From NCBI GenBank assembly GCA_964649725.1, contig CAZYTM010000007.1, forward strand, positions 62,001 through 126,000: a DNA stretch of 64,000 bases. The letters are read 5' to 3'. This DNA is from CAZYTM01 sp964649725 (lineage in GTDB: Bacteria; Desulfobacterota; Desulfuromonadia; Geobacterales; Geobacteraceae). Within the stretch, counting starts at the first letter, position 1, and every line of letters begins with the position of its first letter. The position numbers and the translations under genes were made by a program. The notes below the pieces were generated by a model. The model saw only the letters and a list, made by a program, of their open reading frames with translations, searched no databases and was not told the origin of the DNA. Shown one piece after another: positions 61,943 through 64,000 of this stretch.

Positions 61943-62578
61943 TTGGGTCAGAAAGTAAATCCGATAGGTTTCAGGTTGGGGGTTATCAAGACCTGGGATT
62001 CCAGATGGTATGCCGAGGCGGACTATGCCAAACTGCTGCATGAAGATCTGCGGCTGCGCAAGTTCTTGAAGAAGCGCCTCTATAATTCTGGTGTCTCAAA
62101 AATTGAGATCGAGCGGGCCGCTAACAAGGCGAAGATCAATATATATACCGCACGTCCCGGCCTTATAATCGGCAAGAAGGGCTCCGAAGTGGAGACCCTG
62201 AAAAAGGAGCTGGCCAAACTCACTGATAAAGAGGTTTATCTCAATATACAGGAAGTACGGAAACCGGAGCTTGACGCACAACTTGTTGCGGAAAATGTGG
62301 CATTGCAGCTGGAGCGTCGTATTGCTTTCCGCAGGGCCATGAAGAAAAGCGTCACCTCGTCGCTGAAATTTGGTGCCAAGGGGATACGGATTACATGCTC
62401 CGGCAGGCTTGGCGGTGCAGAGATGTCCCGCACCGAATGGTACCGTGAAGGTCGTGTGCCGTTACATACCCTGCGGGCTGACATAGACTATGGTTTTGCC
62501 GAAGCTAAGACCACTTATGGCATTATCGGCGTCAAGGTTCTCATCTTCAAAGGTGAAATCCTTCCTGGCCAGAATTAA
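61943..62578 (+). CDS. rpsC: 30S ribosomal protein S3
   Basis: The protein has 211 residues and starts at TTG 61943 behind GGAGGTGA. It begins GQKVNPIGFRLGVIKTWDSR. The KH domain GLIIGKKGSEVETLK and SGRLGGAEMSRTEWYREGRV are present. It forms part of the mRNA entry channel. Confidence 0.97.
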   Translation: MGQKVNPIGFRLGVIKTWDSRWYAEADYAKLLHEDLRLRKFLKKRLYNSGVSKIEIERAANKAKINIYTARPGLIIGKKGSEVETLKKELAKLTDKEVYLNIQEVRKPELDAQLVAENVALQLERRIAFRRAMKKSVTSSLKFGAKGIRITCSGRLGGAEMSRTEWYREGRVPLHTLRADIDYGFAEAKTTYGIIGVKVLIFKGEILPGQN

Positions 62579-62608
62579 GATAAGAATTAGATACAGGAGT
62601 TACCTGCG

Positions 62609-63031
62609 ATGTTAATGCCTAAAAAAGTCAAACATAGAAAGCAGATGAAAGGTCGGATGACAGGTACCCCGCAGCGCGGTGTGAACCTGGCCTTCGGTGA
62701 ATATGGTCTGCAGGCCACAGAATGCGGCTGGCTCGACTCACGTCAGATTGAAGCAGCCCGTATCGCCATGACCCGATACATCAAGAGGGGCGGCAAAATA
62801 TGGATTCGTATCTTTCCGGACAAGCCGCTAACATCTAAGCCTGCCGAGACTCGTATGGGCAAGGGTAAAGGCTCTCCCGATTCTTGGGTATGTGTCATCA
62901 AACCGGGGCGTATTCTTTATGAAATGGAAGGGGTTACTGAAGAGATTGCCAAGGAAGCATTCCGTCTGGCATCTAACAAACTTCCCCTTGCTACCAAAAT
63001 AGTATCGAGGAAGGAAGGCCATGAAGGTTAA
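62609..63031 (+). CDS. rplP: 50S ribosomal protein L16
   Basis: The protein has 140 residues. MLMPKKVKHRKQMKGRMTGT opens it, and KPAETRMGKGKGSPDSWVCV is conserved. It helps position A-site tRNA. It overlaps rpmC by eleven bases. Confidence 0.97.
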   Translation: MLMPKKVKHRKQMKGRMTGTPQRGVNLAFGEYGLQATECGWLDSRQIEAARIAMTRYIKRGGKIWIRIFPDKPLTSKPAETRMGKGKGSPDSWVCVIKPGRILYEMEGVTEEIAKEAFRLASNKLPLATKIVSRKEGHEG

Positions 63032-63209
63032 TGATTTGCGAACTTTGAGCGCCGATGAGCTTGAGCGGAAGGGGCAGGAATTGACCCAAGAGTTGTTTAA
63101 TCTGAGATTCCAACTCCATACCGGCCGTTTGGAAAACAGCGCAAAACTCTCCTCCGTAAAGAAGGATATTGCGCGGTTAAAGACCATTCTCCAAGAAAAG
63201 AGGGGCTAG
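63021..63209 (+). CDS. rpmC: 50S ribosomal protein L29
   Basis: The protein has 62 residues, two helices, with LRTLSADELERKGQELTQEL and FNLRFQLHTGRLENSAKLS. Its start lies inside the end of rplP, a common overlap. Confidence 0.96.
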   Translation: MKVNDLRTLSADELERKGQELTQELFNLRFQLHTGRLENSAKLSSVKKDIARLKTILQEKRG

Positions 63210-63219
63210 AGAGGCAGCT

Positions 63220-63477
63220 ATGAGTGAGCGCGGCAGCAGGAAAACCCAAGTTGGGGTGGTAGTTAGCGACAAGATGGATAAAACAGTCGTAGTTAAAGTT
63301 GACCGGTTGATCAAACACCCGGTTTACAATAAATTTATCAAGCGGTCAGCCAAGTATAAGGCCCATGATATCGATAACAGTTGCCGGATTGGTGATCGGG
63401 TTATAATAGTTGAAACCCGGCCGCTGAGTAAGGATAAGCGCTGGAAGGTGCGGCAGGTCATAGAAAAAAGCGCGTAA
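63220..63477 (+). CDS. rpsQ: 30S ribosomal protein S17
   Basis: The protein has 85 residues. TQVGVVVSDKMDKTVVVKVD and HDIDNSCRIGDRVIIVETRP are S17 marks. It binds 16S rRNA early in assembly. Confidence 0.97.
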   Translation: MSERGSRKTQVGVVVSDKMDKTVVVKVDRLIKHPVYNKFIKRSAKYKAHDIDNSCRIGDRVIIVETRPLSKDKRWKVRQVIEKSA

Positions 63478-63492
63478 GGCAGGAGTCTACCT

Positions 63493-63861
63493 ATGATACA
63501 GATGCAGACAATACTAGATGTAGCGGATAATTCGGGCGCCAAGAAGCTATTTTGCATCAAGGTGCTTGGTGGATCCAAGCGTAAATATGCCAGTATCGGC
63601 GACATAATTGTGGCGTCGGTTAAGGAAGCTCTTCCCAACTCCAAAGTGAAGAAGGGTGACGTTGTGAAGGCTGTTATTGTCCGTACAGCCAAGGAAATTG
63701 GCCGCCCCGATGGTTCATACATCCGTTTTGATGGAAATTCTGGGGTTGTTATAAATAATCAGAAAGAACCGGTTGGTACGCGTATTTTTGGCCCGGTTGC
63801 TCGGGAACTGCGGGCTAAGAAATTCATGAAGATTATTTCGCTGGCCCCAGAAGTACTTTAA
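63493..63861 (+). CDS. rplN: 50S ribosomal protein L14
   Basis: The protein has 122 residues. MIQMQTILDVADNSGAKKLF begins it, and VVKAVIVRTAKEIGRPDGSY and GTRIFGPVARELRAKKFMKI follow. It forms bridges to the small subunit. Confidence 0.97.
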   Translation: MIQMQTILDVADNSGAKKLFCIKVLGGSKRKYASIGDIIVASVKEALPNSKVKKGDVVKAVIVRTAKEIGRPDGSYIRFDGNSGVVINNQKEPVGTRIFGPVARELRAKKFMKIISLAPEVL

Positions 63862-63884
63862 TCAAGATAATCTGGAGATAGATG

Positions 63885-64000
63885 ATGCTCGGGAAGAATC
63901 TGCATGTTAAAAAAGGTGATACGGTTATGGTTACAACCGGCAAGGACAAAAGCAAGACCGGTAAAGTCCTGCAGATCCTGCCGAAAAAAGATGGTCTGCT
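63885..64000 (+). CDS. rplX: 50S ribosomal protein L24, N-terminal part
   Basis: The frame opens at ATG 63885 (ATG 63882 is also in frame) seven bases after GGAG and runs off the right edge, leaving about 38 residues. KGDTVMVTTGKDKSKTGKVL is the KOW domain of L24. It is the expected gene after rplN. Confidence 0.93.
   Translation, partial: MLGKNLHVKKGDTVMVTTGKDKSKTGKVLQILPKKDGL

Overview
The window looks like chromosomal DNA of a Geobacter-like deltaproteobacterium (Desulfuromonadia/Geobacterales). The main reason is gene order: leuB, asd, truA, rplM, rpsI, argC, a YgiQ-type radical SAM gene, then tRNAs and tuf leading into the rpoBC and ribosomal clusters. This order matches what I recall of Geobacter genomes. 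It is a judgement from order and protein character; no database search was run.

Region 1 (1-28396, all + strand) is a surface-polysaccharide cluster of 23 genes plus one cut at the left edge. It holds about eleven glycosyltransferases (GT2, GT4, a GT2-GT4 fusion, a GT10 fucosyltransferase-like protein and a CgeB-like protein) and a Wzx-type flippase. It also holds two FkbM methyltransferases, a DUF268 protein, a hexapeptide acyltransferase, a COG5610-type HAD protein, a B12-binding radical SAM enzyme and a large YfhO-like membrane protein. The first six genes form a sub-module: an FAD oxidoreductase tail, a divergent GtrB-like GT2, a polytopic membrane protein, an SDR-type reductase/epimerase, a TIM-barrel isomerase and a GT2. 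It could make one unusual sugar and transfer it across the membrane. No initiating sugar-phosphate transferase or nucleotidyl-sugar synthesis set is seen, so part of the locus must lie further left.

Region 2 (28386-30854) holds housekeeping and small conserved genes: a TrmN6-like methyltransferase, a convergent DciA(DUF721)/small membrane protein pair, and a DUF3343-YedF sulfur/selenium-carrier cassette. Region 3 (30880-40231) is amino-acid and RNA metabolism. leuB sits behind a good sigma-70 promoter, followed by two different asd genes, an HD-domain CCA-transferase-like gene, truA, rplM-rpsI with promoter and terminator, argC and a YgiQ-family gene.

Region 4 (40228-64000) is the information-processing supercluster: tRNA-Thr, tRNA-Tyr, tRNA-Gly, tRNA-Thr, tuf, rpmG, tRNA-Trp, secE, nusG, rplKA, L10 leader, rplJL, rpoBC, rpsLG, fusA, a second tuf, then rpsJ to rplX, cut by the right edge. 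The two tuf copies appear identical over 1264 bp, including 60 bp past the stop codon. Promoter-like elements lie before the first tRNA (two), tRNA-Gly, rplM, rpsL and leuB. Attenuator-like hairpins follow rplL and rpsI and precede the second asd.

No gap between genes exceeds 300 bases. No rRNA, CRISPR array, insertion sequence or integrase was seen.
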